From Coprovicinus avistercoris (lineage in GTDB: Bacteria; Actinomycetota; Coriobacteriia; Coriobacteriales; Atopobiaceae), in the NCBI GenBank assembly GCA_018714895.1, contig DVMQ01000018.1, positions 202,930 through 266,929 of the forward strand: DNA of 64,000 nt, given 5' to 3'. Below the pieces are notes generated by a model. The model ran no database searches. It was not told where the DNA came from and saw nothing but the letters and a program-made list of their open reading frames with translations. Shown here piece by piece: positions 18,640-27,324 of this stretch; position 1 is the stretch's first letter, and every line of letters begins with the position of its first letter. The translations under genes and the position numbers were made by a program.

Positions 18640-19008
18640 TTATTGCGAAGAAAGAGAGGAAGCGGGTGCGGCTGCGATAATATCGACTCCTGTATTCAAT
18701 AGATTAGTAATAAGAACCTGACCTTTTGTAATCGGTGCTATAACTTTAAGCTGATAAATCTCATTGAGACAGGGCGTAAGCATCTCCTTCGGTACCGGGC
18801 CAGAACTAACAACGGGAAGCCTACGAGCATGCGAGTTATTCAATGCAACGGTCGTTGTAATAGTTCTTTCGGGATGTGTATATTCTGCCTCAACATATGC
18901 TTTTCCTCGCTTACATCCCTGACCACTTATTTCAAGACCTTCATTTGTTTCAGTTACTGTAATGCGACAACTACGTGGGCAAACAATGCAGGTATAAAAG
19001 TGTTCCAT
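18640..19008 (-). CDS. DUF1667 protein, putative Fe-S partner of GlpA/GlpB-like oxidoreductases
   Basis: 122-aa small protein with an N-terminal cysteine pattern (CIVCPRSC, then GQGCKRGKAYVEAEY), suggesting an iron-sulfur or metal site. The rest is a compact beta-rich domain. DUF1667 genes are known to sit beside glycerol-3-phosphate-dehydrogenase-like and FAD/NAD oxidoreductase genes in anaerobes. Here the start codon follows the stop of the upstream oxidoreductase with no gap. I infer that it is a small electron-transfer or assembly subunit; the biochemical role is not established. Confidence 0.75.
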   Translation of the reverse strand: MEHFYTCIVCPRSCRITVTETNEGLEISGQGCKRGKAYVEAEYTHPERTITTTVALNNSHARRLPVVSSGPVPKEMLTPCLNEIYQLKVIAPITKGQVLITNLLNTGVDIIAAAPASSLSSQ

Positions 19009-20286
19009 TTATCTCACCTCATGAACACTGAGACACGGCTGAGCATCAGCTGGTAATGTTGCTTTTACCGCTAGCATGGTTGCAGGAGCAACAGCAGTAA
19101 GTCTCTGCTTCGCATATTCGACGCCCGTGTTTACGTCGTAGCAAGAAACCACGACGTTGTCTTGTGGCTTATTAACGCGCACATAAAAACATGTATCAGT
19201 TGTGTCTGTAAGAGAGGATATGCGCTGGGGCACACATAGAGAGATATTTCCGTTTTTTTCAACAGGGATATACCTCATCGAGATACGTGTGGCATCACTC
19301 TCTTTTCCCTGATTATCTTTGATATATGCAAGAGCGCCACGGGCAGCTCTTTCGCCAGCAAGCGAGACATAATCAACCAGATCGAATACGACTGCCACAT
19401 TTCCAGCAGAAAATATACCTGGAATACTGGTCATAAGATTTTCGTCAAGGAGAGGGCCACGTGTACGAGGGTCCATCTCAATATTGATTTCACGGGAAAG
19501 TTCATTTTCTGGGATAAGACCTGCAGCTAAAACAAGGAGGTCACAATCGATCTCGCGTTCAGTTCCTGGGATGGGCGAGCGCTCAGCATCGATACGAGCT
19601 ACGGTAACGCCAGTTATACGGTCTTTACCGTGTACTGAAACAACAGCATGGGAGAGATAGAGAGGAATGTTGTAATCCTCAAGACACTGCACAATATTTC
19701 GTGCTAATCCTCCTGGATGGGGGGCTATTTCATAAACGCCTTCAACGGAGATGCCTTCCAGAGTCATGCGTCGAGCCATAATCAGGCCAACATCGCCCGA
19801 TCCAACAATAACCGCTCGTGTACCAGGTAAATATCCGTCTACGTTTATATAGCGTTGACATGCTCCTGCCGTTATTACTCCCTGAGGGCGGTAGCCATGG
19901 AGGCCGGCTTGAGCGGCGGTACGCTCGCGACATCCCATGGCAAGTATAAGTGCGCCACATTGAACATGGATCATGCCATCATGTGAATTTACGGCCCAAA
20001 CTTCACGTGATGGCGTTATTTCTAGCACCATGGTATCGAGCAATACGTCAATGGAAGTCTCTTCGATTTCATCAATGAAATGTTGCGCATAGGAAGGCCC
20101 AGTGAGAGATTTTCCAAAGCGCATGAGGCCAAATCCGTCATGAATGCATTGTTGAAGAATGCCGCCAAGCCGCCAATCACGCTCTATAACAACAACTTGT
20201 GCGCCGCCGCGATGTGCTTCAAGGGCAGCTGCCATACCAGCGGGACCACCGCCAATCACGCATACATCAGTCGTTAGCTCTTTCAT
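19009..20286 (-). CDS. FAD/NAD(P)-dependent oxidoreductase (second subunit of GlpA-like complex)
   Basis: 425-aa pyridine nucleotide-disulfide-oxidoreductase-like flavoprotein. Seen: an N-terminal FAD-binding Rossmann motif (VIGGGPAGMAAALEA), a second dinucleotide motif (VIVGSGDVGLIMARRM) in the middle, and a C-terminal FAD segment (PGIFSAGNVAVVFDLVDYV). Its ATG overlaps the stop of the GlpA-like gene as ATGA, so the two are translationally coupled and probably form a complex. It would pass electrons from the GlpA-like oxidase toward NAD(P) or another carrier (inference). Confidence 0.8.
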   Translation of the reverse strand: MKELTTDVCVIGGGPAGMAAALEAHRGGAQVVVIERDWRLGGILQQCIHDGFGLMRFGKSLTGPSYAQHFIDEIEETSIDVLLDTMVLEITPSREVWAVNSHDGMIHVQCGALILAMGCRERTAAQAGLHGYRPQGVITAGACQRYINVDGYLPGTRAVIVGSGDVGLIMARRMTLEGISVEGVYEIAPHPGGLARNIVQCLEDYNIPLYLSHAVVSVHGKDRITGVTVARIDAERSPIPGTEREIDCDLLVLAAGLIPENELSREINIEMDPRTRGPLLDENLMTSIPGIFSAGNVAVVFDLVDYVSLAGERAARGALAYIKDNQGKESDATRISMRYIPVEKNGNISLCVPQRISSLTDTTDTCFYVRVNKPQDNVVVSCYDVNTGVEYAKQRLTAVAPATMLAVKATLPADAQPCLSVHEVR

Positions 20287-22112
20287 TGTGTAACTCCTTC
20301 TAGCTCGCCCTGACCGTTATGGGATGTATGAGCATTTGGTCGGGTATCTCGACGTAATACTTCAGATCCGGGGCCATGAAGCGGTATCTCACACCATGTT
20401 TCGCCGAGCTCGCGAGCAATAATTTCCAGAACGCGCTCTTGACAAAAACCGCCCTGACAACGACCCATGCCACAACGGCAGCGACGCTTAATCCCATCAA
20501 TTGAATGAGGTACAACAGGACTATGAAGGGCTTCTATTACTTCGCCTTCGGTTATCTGTTCACAGCGGCATACAATGCGCCCATATTCAGGATGTTGTGA
20601 TACAAGAGCATCTTGTTCATCATGCGAAAGTTCTCTGAATCGAACGGGGCGCTTGCGATAAGGATTAAATGCAGCATTCCTTTCTATCTCTTCACCAGAT
20701 TGAGCTGCATCATCTCGAATGAGTTTAGTAACAAGCTGGGCGATAGCCGGGCTTGAGCCAACTCCAGGTGATTGAATGGCGCCTGCATTAATAAAACGAT
20801 GACAAATTTCACTACTATTTACCTGGAAATCTTCTGAGAAATCTGCGGGTCGCACACCAGAAAAAACGCGAATGATGTCTGCTTGGGAAACCTCTGGATT
20901 CTCATTGATATTCCAAATCCAATCCAGGTCTTCTTTAGTGGTTCGGGTGTCCTCTTTATTGGGTACCTCATGTGCTGAAGGGCCAATTAATATATTTCGG
21001 GAAGGCGTGAACTCCATGCCTCCGCCCTTTGAGTTAGGATCACGTCCCTGCTTTTTCTCGGGGTTCATACGTCCAGTAAGGTGGTCGAACATGGGCTTTT
21101 TTGCTTTGTCAATAATGGCAATAGTTCCTCGACGACCATGAATGGAAAAGCTTTTGTCTCCTGACATCGCGGAGAGATCGTCAGAGTATAAGCCGGCAGC
21201 GTTAACAACATAGCGGCAACGAATAAGACCACGATTGGTGAGGACGCCTACAACTTCACATTCACCATCATGAGTGGGATGTTTAACTGGGGCAGTAACG
21301 ATGTCGCATGCACCTGTTTCAAGCATAACTCTGACACCATTTTGTGCGGCATTTTCTGCTAATGCCACTGCCACTTCATAGGTGTGGACTCTACCTTGGC
21401 TGGGAAGCCAAAGACCCATGACAGGCTTTTTCCCATAATCAGCAAGCTTGGGTTCGATTTCAAAACATTGCTCACCGTCAATTAGTTTTGGTTTGTAGTC
21501 GCCATTCCGAACTGCAGTTTTAAATTCATCGGCAAGTTCATCCATGTCATCAGGGTCTTCTATGTAAAGAAGATCTCCACAACGATCAAAATCAAAACCA
21601 AGCTCTTCTGCAAGGCGGTCCCACATACGATTGCCTTGTACACTTAATTTTGCTTTGAGGGTTCCCGGCTTAACACCACCTGCATGGTGAACTCCACCAT
21701 TATTTGCCTTGGATGCTCCGGTAGCTATGTCTTCAGCGATGTCTATGGCAATGATATTGAGGTTATAGCGTGCAAGCTCGCGTGCACATGCTGCTCCAAC
21801 TATGCCTAAGCCAACGACAACAACATCACAGTTCGCCAGCTCTCCTGCGGCATGTCCTTGTTCGATGAGGGATGAATAATCACGATGCGGGAGTTCCATT
21901 CCTTTGACGTGCATCTCGCTTACAACATTTCGAATTCCAGGAAGTTTAGCAACGGAGTGTCCGACATCTACTAATTGTTGATAAGAGCTGCATTGTCCAG
22001 AAACCGTAGCAATGCCACGCCAGTCAATAGAGACAGAAAGTGCCGCATCGGGATACTGTTCTGTAACATGCTTTTCAACCATGCTTTTAAGCGCATTTAC
22101 ATCTGCGTCCAT
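20283..22112 (-). CDS. GlpA-like FAD-dependent dehydrogenase with N-terminal BON-like domain
   Basis: 609-aa protein with three parts. Residues 1-75 look like a BON domain (GIATVSGQCSSYQQLVDVG, then LPGIRNVVSEMHV). Residues 95-475 are a DAO-family flavoprotein (VVVVGLGIVGAACARELARY, then SKANNGGVHHAGG) resembling GlpA/LhgO-type dehydrogenases. Residues 515-560 are a BFD-like [2Fe-2S] domain (CRCEQIT and CRCGMGRCQGGFC). It probably oxidises a 2-hydroxy-phosphate such as glycerol 3-phosphate, or a related kinase product. GGAGAGGGAAGCT precedes the ATG. Gene order kinase, GlpA-like, FAD/NAD oxidoreductase, DUF1667 implies one pathway. The substrate is not proven. Confidence 0.82.
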   Translation of the reverse strand: MDADVNALKSMVEKHVTEQYPDAALSVSIDWRGIATVSGQCSSYQQLVDVGHSVAKLPGIRNVVSEMHVKGMELPHRDYSSLIEQGHAAGELANCDVVVVGLGIVGAACARELARYNLNIIAIDIAEDIATGASKANNGGVHHAGGVKPGTLKAKLSVQGNRMWDRLAEELGFDFDRCGDLLYIEDPDDMDELADEFKTAVRNGDYKPKLIDGEQCFEIEPKLADYGKKPVMGLWLPSQGRVHTYEVAVALAENAAQNGVRVMLETGACDIVTAPVKHPTHDGECEVVGVLTNRGLIRCRYVVNAAGLYSDDLSAMSGDKSFSIHGRRGTIAIIDKAKKPMFDHLTGRMNPEKKQGRDPNSKGGGMEFTPSRNILIGPSAHEVPNKEDTRTTKEDLDWIWNINENPEVSQADIIRVFSGVRPADFSEDFQVNSSEICHRFINAGAIQSPGVGSSPAIAQLVTKLIRDDAAQSGEEIERNAAFNPYRKRPVRFRELSHDEQDALVSQHPEYGRIVCRCEQITEGEVIEALHSPVVPHSIDGIKRRCRCGMGRCQGGFCQERVLEIIARELGETWCEIPLHGPGSEVLRRDTRPNAHTSHNGQGELEGVTQ

Positions 22113-22148
22113 AGCTTCCCTCTCCTGCGCCTTTGAGTTTAAAAACGA

Positions 22149-23678
22149 TTAGTACACTTCTCGAGAAATTGGATGCATTGCATGTGTGAGGAGGTCATAT
22201 CGATGAAGTGCTGATTCATATGCCTCTCGATTGTCAGGATTTGGTTCATAAACACGGTCAACTTCTGCAAATTCACGAGCTACTTCTGCAACGGATGGCC
22301 AAAGTCCTACACCAACACCAGCAAGAAGTGCTGCACCCATAGCGGCAGCATCCTGTGTATTGCGCATAGTTACTACGCGTCGTCCAAGTACGTCGGCTTT
22401 TATCTGACACCAAATGGCAGATTTTGAAGCACCGCCAAGAGAACGAACTTCATCTACATGGGCGCCTGTAACTTGTTCGCTGTAATCGACCATTCTGCGG
22501 ATATTGATGGCAGTCCCTTCAAGAAATGCCCTGATAAGGTGTGCTTTTGTATGATGAACTGACAGGCCATATAACAAGCCTTTTGCATATTGATCGGTAT
22601 CAGGAGCGCCCGCACCGCCAAAGTTAGGCAATAAAATTAATCCGTCAGATCCTGCTGGAACCGTCCTTGCTATGTCATCCATAAGGTCGTAGGCATCTAA
22701 GTTCAAATCTTTGGCAATGTTCATTTCTTCTCGACAGAGATTGTCGCGAAGCCAGCGGAACATAATGCCACCCTTAGCACCGGCGTGCAGCATGTACGAA
22801 TTCGGTACAACGTCATAGAAGCAAGGGAATTCTCCGCCGGGATCAAGTACAACATGGTCAACCTTTGTGCATACAACAAGTACTGCTCCAGTGGATTCAG
22901 AGAATATTCCTGGAACCACATTGCCAACGCCAATGGTGCCGCAGGCGGTATCCAATCCACCAACAACAACCATGAGGGTGCGAGGAAGGCCAAGTTCATC
23001 TGCAACTTGAGGCAGGATTGTTCCGAGAGGAGTGCCGCTTGATTCAATGCGAGGGAGTTGTGCTGGATCAACTTCAAGGCGATCTAGCATTTCGGGCCAC
23101 CAATCATGCTTATTGATGTCCCATAAATAGGAAGTACACCAAAGTGAGCCTTCACCACATGCTATTCCAGTCATACGAAGCAAGAACCAGTCCTCTAAAA
23201 GTAAAATGCGCTTGGCTTGTGAAAAGATTTCTGGTCGATTGCGCTTTGTCCAGAGAATTTTGCATGCAGGGTAGAGAGACGTTATAGGCCCTTGTCCTGT
23301 GCGCGCAATTATCTCGTTGGCTTCAAACCAGGAGTTTATTTCCTCAGCTTCTTGCTGAGCGCGGGTATCCATCCAAACAATGAAATCGCAAAGAGGATTA
23401 TCGTGTTCATCGAGGAAAACAAGTGTTTCTCCTTGTACGGAGAAACTCATGGATACAATGGCGTTTCTATTTATACCTGCCCGGTCCAAGACTCGTTGAA
23501 GACATGTTTTGAAGGCAGTCCAATATGCTTGTGGAGTCTGTTCGATAATTCCACCGGAATCCACAATGAGTGTGTGCTCCTCGGTGTCAACGGCAATAGT
23601 TTTACCCTCTTCATCGAAAAGGCCAACTTTGACGGCTGTGGTTCCCAGGTCAGCACCGATGACATACCTTGTTTCCAT
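22149..23678 (-). CDS. FGGY-family carbohydrate kinase (first copy)
   Basis: 509-aa sugar/polyol kinase with the two-domain FGGY fold. The N-terminal phosphate loop is GADLGTTAVKVGLFD, the catalytic Asp is likely in GGLDTACGTIG, and the C-terminal motif is RSLGGASKSAIWCQIKADVL. It is closest in feel to xylulokinase-type kinases and clearly paralogous to the kinase at 28069 (shared TSYLWDI, WWPEMLD, VVPGIFSESTG). GAGGAGACAGC precedes the ATG at 23678; a longer in-frame start is poorly supported. It leads an operon with the GlpA-like complex, so a glycerol-like or ketose substrate giving a 3-phosphate is plausible. Its upstream region holds the DeoR-type palindrome at 23914. Confidence 0.85.
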   Translation of the reverse strand: METRYVIGADLGTTAVKVGLFDEEGKTIAVDTEEHTLIVDSGGIIEQTPQAYWTAFKTCLQRVLDRAGINRNAIVSMSFSVQGETLVFLDEHDNPLCDFIVWMDTRAQQEAEEINSWFEANEIIARTGQGPITSLYPACKILWTKRNRPEIFSQAKRILLLEDWFLLRMTGIACGEGSLWCTSYLWDINKHDWWPEMLDRLEVDPAQLPRIESSGTPLGTILPQVADELGLPRTLMVVVGGLDTACGTIGVGNVVPGIFSESTGAVLVVCTKVDHVVLDPGGEFPCFYDVVPNSYMLHAGAKGGIMFRWLRDNLCREEMNIAKDLNLDAYDLMDDIARTVPAGSDGLILLPNFGGAGAPDTDQYAKGLLYGLSVHHTKAHLIRAFLEGTAINIRRMVDYSEQVTGAHVDEVRSLGGASKSAIWCQIKADVLGRRVVTMRNTQDAAAMGAALLAGVGVGLWPSVAEVAREFAEVDRVYEPNPDNREAYESALHRYDLLTHAMHPISREVY

Positions 23679-23816
23679 GCTGTCTCCTCTCAGGACACAT
23701 GGGCAATTTGGATACACAACGCAAAAAACTGAATGCCAATGCGTTTACATCACAATGTGAACCGTTATCAGGTTTTAAATGGTTTAGAAGGTTCCTGGGT
23801 CTTCCAAGCGGTCGAT

Positions 23817-23856
23817 CTTTTTCGCTGAACGAAAAGAAATATCTACTAAACGAAAG
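23817..23856. promoter_or_regulatory. Proximal operator-like sites upstream of the kinase operon
   Basis: CTTTTTCG-CTGAA-CGAAAAG (23817-23836) is an inverted repeat with a 5-nt spacer. TACTAAACGAAAG follows at 23844-23856 and recurs with one change at 27141-27153. Both lie about 140-180 bp upstream of the kinase start, between it and the perfect palindrome at 23914. Confidence 0.5.
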
Positions 23857-23913
23857 AAATTAATTAATAAATAGTAAGAAAATAGTGAAATACTACCTAA
23901 TAATATCTATATA

Positions 23914-23928
23914 CTTTCGAAACGAAAG
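23914..23928. promoter_or_regulatory. DeoR-type operator candidate (copy 1)
   Basis: CTTTCG-AAA-CGAAAG is a palindrome whose reverse complement is identical to the 15-mer at 27340-27354. It lies 236 bp upstream of the minus-strand kinase operon, with an AT-rich promoter-like stretch between the two. DeoR-family repressors are known to bind TTTCG-containing sites, and one is encoded at 26351. Confidence 0.65.
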
Positions 23929-23956
23929 ATAAGAAAGCGCTTGAGAAGTTGATACG

Positions 23957-24001
23957 AAAAATTGCCCGCACAACAACAAATAGTCGCGTGCGGGCAATTT
24001 T
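23957..24001 (-). terminator. Terminator of the AIM24 gene
   Basis: ATTGCCCGCAC (23961-23971) pairs with GTGCGGGCAAT (23988-23998). The minus strand continues into TTTT, so it ends the AIM24 transcript before the kinase operon. It has shorter T-runs on the plus side as well. Confidence 0.85.
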
Positions 24002-24051
24002 GCTATCAATCTATAAAGACGGATTCGTTTTGTTTTTATTTCTTCGGTATG

Positions 24052-24720
24052 TTATGTGCTTCCGGCTGGAGCGAGAGCGGCTGCGATGCTGGATAAGGGC
24101 ATCGTTTGGAGCCAAATTCTTCCGGGTCCCGTGAGAATGGTATGAAATAGACCCTCTCCGCCAAATACTACGTTCTTAGCTCCATGAACCGTTTTTGCTT
24201 CAATAGTGACAGTTTCTTCAAAGCCTGCAACATTGCCAGTATCGACTACCATCTGCTGTCCGGCCTGCAGCTGATATTCAATAAGGTCACCGTCAATTTC
24301 TGCAAAAGCCAGACCTTGGCCACTTAAACGCTGCATGATGAAGCCTTCACCGCCAAAAAATCCTGCAGCAACTCGCTTATTGAAGTGAATACTCAGCTCT
24401 ACACCTATCTCAGAAGCCAAAAATGCTCGCTTCTGCAAAACCCAACCTTTACCAGGTGTAATTTGAATCGGAACAATTTTTCCGGGGAAGCTGGATCCGA
24501 AGGTAATCATACCTTGGCCATGAGATGTATATATGTTTTGGAATATGCTTTCGCCTGAAAGGGCTTTCGAAAACATTTTGCCCACACCGCCTCCACGGGT
24601 GGTCATTTCCATGTTGGGAGTCATCCATACCATTGAGCCGCGCTCAGTAATCATCTGTTCTCCGTCGGTGAGCTGGCAAGAAACTACAGGAAATGAGCCA
24701 CCCATGATTTGGTACTGCAT
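24052..24720 (-). CDS. AIM24/TIGR00266 family protein
   Basis: 222-aa protein of the AIM24-like family: a glycine-rich all-beta repeat protein (GGEGFIMQRLSGQG, VVFGGEGLFHTILTGPG, RIWLQTMPL). The family is widespread and structurally a tubby-like beta barrel, but its cellular role is undefined. GGGAGGTATAT precedes the ATG. It has its own terminator, so it is probably monocistronic and unrelated to the adjoining sugar operon. Confidence 0.85.
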   Translation of the reverse strand: MQYQIMGGSFPVVSCQLTDGEQMITERGSMVWMTPNMEMTTRGGGVGKMFSKALSGESIFQNIYTSHGQGMITFGSSFPGKIVPIQITPGKGWVLQKRAFLASEIGVELSIHFNKRVAAGFFGGEGFIMQRLSGQGLAFAEIDGDLIEYQLQAGQQMVVDTGNVAGFEETVTIEAKTVHGAKNVVFGGEGLFHTILTGPGRIWLQTMPLSSIAAALAPAGST

Positions 24721-24945
24721 ATATACCTCCCAATAGCGTGCGTATAGTCAATTGGATCATGGCTTTTACCATATATTTTGCAGTCTGAAGAACCGCACTT
24801 ATGCTAGTTGCTTTTATTCATGGCAACTGTCAACAGCTTGTTAGAGAAAGGCGAGCGGTGTCTTCCAGACGCTAAAATATAAGAGCTTTGTGGGAGTCGA
24901 TAAATGCAAGAGGCTTCCGTATCAGTCTGTTTTTGAGGAGGCTTT

Positions 24946-25731
24946 ATGGCTAGTAACTTTACACATGCAATTGTACGTCGCCCATCTCATTCTGTTATTG
25001 ATGGAATTACCGGTTCGCCTGAACTTGGAAAGCCCGATTATGAACTTGCTTGCAAACAGCACGATGCCTATATTGAGGCGCTCAAAACTGCAGGCGTGGA
25101 AGTAACTGTTTTGCCTGCTTTAGAAGAGTATCCCGACAGCGTGTTTGTAGAGGATACAGCGGTTATAACCCCTCGTGGCGTTGTTGTAGATCGTCCTGCA
25201 ACAGATTCACGTCGCAATGAGGCAGAGCTGATGCTTCCTACACTTCGCGAGTTTTTCTCAGAGGATCAAATTCGCTTCATTACAGATCCAGGTACGCTTG
25301 AAGGTGGAGATGTAATGATGGTTGACGACCATTATTTCGTTGGACGTTCGAGCCGTACGAATGATGAGGGCTTTCGTCAATTCACTGAGGCACTTTCTGA
25401 ATGGGGCTATACCACCGAACAAGTTCCTGTTGAGCATATCTTGCATTTGAAGACAGGTGGCACTTATGTAGAAGATGGCAATCTTCTTGTAAGTGGCGAA
25501 TTCAAGACTTGCGCACAGTATCGTGATGGCCGCTTTAATGTATTTGAAGTTCCTGATGAAGAGGCATATGGAGCAGACTGCGTGCGTATTAACGATTACG
25601 TAATTATGGCTGCCGGATATCCTGCCGTTCGAACACAACTCGATGCATGGGGTTATAAGGTTATAGAAGTAGAAATGAGCGAGTTCCGTAAGATTGATGG
25701 CAGTATTACTTGTCTCTCTCTTAGGTTCTAA
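24946..25731 (+). CDS. Dimethylarginine dimethylaminohydrolase-like (DDAH) amidinohydrolase
   Basis: 261-aa enzyme of the guanidino-group-modifying superfamily. DDAH hydrolyses N-methylated arginines to citrulline and a methylamine. Seen: FVEDTAVI near 68-75, LEGGDV near 118, the catalytic His in ILHLKTGG (about H167), and the nucleophilic Cys near the C-terminus in ITCLS (C256). Length and motif order match DDAH rather than the longer arginine deiminases. TTGAGGAGG precedes the ATG. A MIF-family gene follows after 56 bp in the same direction, then a terminator, so the two probably form a bicistronic unit. Substrates other than methylarginine are possible. Confidence 0.85.
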   Translation: MASNFTHAIVRRPSHSVIDGITGSPELGKPDYELACKQHDAYIEALKTAGVEVTVLPALEEYPDSVFVEDTAVITPRGVVVDRPATDSRRNEAELMLPTLREFFSEDQIRFITDPGTLEGGDVMMVDDHYFVGRSSRTNDEGFRQFTEALSEWGYTTEQVPVEHILHLKTGGTYVEDGNLLVSGEFKTCAQYRDGRFNVFEVPDEEAYGADCVRINDYVIMAAGYPAVRTQLDAWGYKVIEVEMSEFRKIDGSITCLSLRF

Positions 25732-25787
25732 TGCTCTTTTAAGAAAAGGCTGTAAACCTGCTAGGAGTATCTGGAAAGGAAGTTGCT

Positions 25788-26138
25788 ATGCCTGTAATTC
25801 ATACCTACACCTCTACTCCCATCTCTTCAGAACAACAAGAAGAGCTCAAGTCTGCTTTTGGAAAGGCTATCGAAGCAGTTCCTGGAAAGACTGAGAAATG
25901 GCTTATGTGTCTATTTGAGGATGAAGTTGCTATCTACCATGGCGGAACCGATGATGCTCCAGCTGCGTTTGTAACGGTAGATGTTTATGCAACAGAACCT
26001 GTTGCTCGTGAAGCCTGGGAGGCGCTTACCGCATCAATTTGTGACGAGCTTAAGCGTGTATTGGGCATAGATCCTGCACGAGTGTATATTCGTTATGGAA
26101 GTACGCCTGATTTCGGTTGGAACGGTGCGAATTTCTAA
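25788..26138 (+). CDS. MIF/tautomerase superfamily protein (macrophage migration inhibitory factor-like)
   Basis: 116-aa protein with the catalytic Pro2 exposed after Met removal (MPVIHTYTS). Its C-terminus VYIRYGSTPDFGWNGANF follows the end of animal MIF closely, including the aromatic-rich GWN motif. The fold should be a homotrimer with phenylpyruvate/dopachrome-type tautomerase activity. The Cys-X-X-Cys of animal MIF is absent. GGAAAGGAAG precedes the ATG. There is no signal peptide, so it is cytoplasmic unless released. Co-transcription with DDAH is likely. Whether it is metabolic or acts on a host is unknown. Confidence 0.85.
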   Translation: MPVIHTYTSTPISSEQQEELKSAFGKAIEAVPGKTEKWLMCLFEDEVAIYHGGTDDAPAAFVTVDVYATEPVAREAWEALTASICDELKRVLGIDPARVYIRYGSTPDFGWNGANF

Positions 26139-26179
26139 TAGCTTTTCTTTTATGCGGTCAAGCTTGATAGTTTTGGTTG

Positions 26180-26216
26180 AACCCCAGTATCTTTTTAAGG
26201 TATTGGGGTTTCTTTT
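26180..26216 (+). terminator. Terminator after the DDAH-MIF unit
   Basis: AACCCCAGTAT and ATTGGGGTT form a stem, followed by a T-rich tail (TCTTTTC). Confidence 0.85.
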
Positions 26217-26350
26217 CTAAATCAGAACGATAAGTTTGTATCAACGTATACGATTAAATCTTTTTTATTTCATACAGAAAAATGTTTGCCCTGGCAAATC
26301 ATTTGTAATGGCTTACACTTGCTGCATACATCAAAGATGCGGAGGTTCAT

Positions 26351-27127
26351 ATGAAGAGGGTTGAGCGCGAGGCGATAATTGCCAGACTCGTTGCAAGCTC
26401 TGGACGTGTGACCGTCTTGGATCTATCTAAGCGTTTTGATGTTTCAGAGGTAACCATTCGTAATGATTTAAAAGATCTCGAAGAAAAGGGTGTTCTTGTA
26501 AGAACGTATGGCGGTGCAACAACGCGTACGAACGTTCATAATGATGCGCGCCGTCCTGCCGCTTCTGCTCATGAGGATGAAAAAATAGCAATAGCGGAAA
26601 TTGCGCGTGAGCGTATTATGCCTGGAAGTTGGATTTTCCTTGGACCAGGAACAACATGTCTGGCGCTTGCCAATGTTTTACTCGATCGAGAAGTAAGCGT
26701 CGTGACTAATAATTTACCCGCTGCACTCGCCCTTGCTACAAATCGAAAAGCGCGGGTGGTAGTTACAGGAGGAATTGTTGGAGAAGCGCCCGCTCCTTAT
26801 CTCTATGGAGAGTCTTTCGAAGAGTCGATGAACGATATGGTTATTGATATAGCATTTTTGGGCGTTGACGGTATAGATCGAAATTTTGGCTATTCGTTTG
26901 TTGATACCGTAGAAAGTGCTGTCTTTACAAGGGTATGCAAAGCCGCCAAACATGTTGTAGTAATAACTGATGCTTCTAAGTTTGGTGAAACTTCATTTCG
27001 CGGCGTACGAAACCTTTCTGTAGCAGATGAGATTATTACGTGTGGTGCACTTTCTTCGGAATATGTCGAGTGGTGCTCAGAGATGGATATACAACTAACT
27101 TTGGCTGAGATATCACCAACAAATTAA
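26351..27127 (+). CDS. DeoR/GlpR-family transcriptional repressor
   Basis: 258-aa regulator. The N-terminal winged HTH (RLVASSGRVTVLDLSKRFDV, then SEVTIRNDLKDLE) is the DeoR signature. The C-terminal DeoR sensor domain binds a phosphosugar (GPGTTCLALA, VTNNLPAALAL, GVDGID, VVITDASKFG). GCGGAGG precedes the ATG. It lies between the two kinase operons, which share an identical 15-bp palindrome. It is therefore the obvious candidate to repress both, released by a phosphorylated ketose or polyol (inference). A strong terminator follows, so it is transcribed alone. Confidence 0.9.
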   Translation: MKRVEREAIIARLVASSGRVTVLDLSKRFDVSEVTIRNDLKDLEEKGVLVRTYGGATTRTNVHNDARRPAASAHEDEKIAIAEIARERIMPGSWIFLGPGTTCLALANVLLDREVSVVTNNLPAALALATNRKARVVVTGGIVGEAPAPYLYGESFEESMNDMVIDIAFLGVDGIDRNFGYSFVDTVESAVFTRVCKAAKHVVVITDASKFGETSFRGVRNLSVADEIITCGALSSEYVEWCSEMDIQLTLAEISPTN

Positions 27128-27140
27128 AAAGAATTTAACT

Positions 27141-27164
27141 TACTAAGCGAAAGTTTTCCGTTCG
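27141..27164. promoter_or_regulatory. TACTAAGCGAAAG element and inverted half-site
   Basis: TACTAAGCGAAAG (27141-27153) differs by one base from the element at 23844. CCGTTCG follows at 27158-27164. It lies just after the deoR stop and before its terminator. A further lone half-site, CTTTCGAAA, is at 27256-27264. Confidence 0.35.
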
Positions 27165-27186
27165 AGTGCAAAAACAATCCTTTGGG

Positions 27187-27218
27187 CGCGTGGAGAAGTT
27201 CTTCTCCACGCGTTTTTT
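27187..27218 (+). terminator. Terminator after the DeoR gene
   Basis: CGCGTGGAGAAG and CTTCTCCACGCG form a near-perfect stem, followed by TTTTTT. Confidence 0.92.
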
Positions 27219-27324
27219 AATTTATGCAGTAAAGTCATCGAAAAGAAGAATAAAACTTTCGAAATATTATTACTAATGCATCATAAAGAAAGAAATGCAG
27301 GTAAATTCTAAATGGATTTTATTC

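Noticed and set aside
22149..23678. Naming the first FGGY kinase glycerol kinase (glpK) because a GlpA-like gene follows
   Set aside because: The sequence is closer to xylulokinase-type members and to its paralogue at 28069, and GlpK hallmark motifs are not evident. The substrate is left open.
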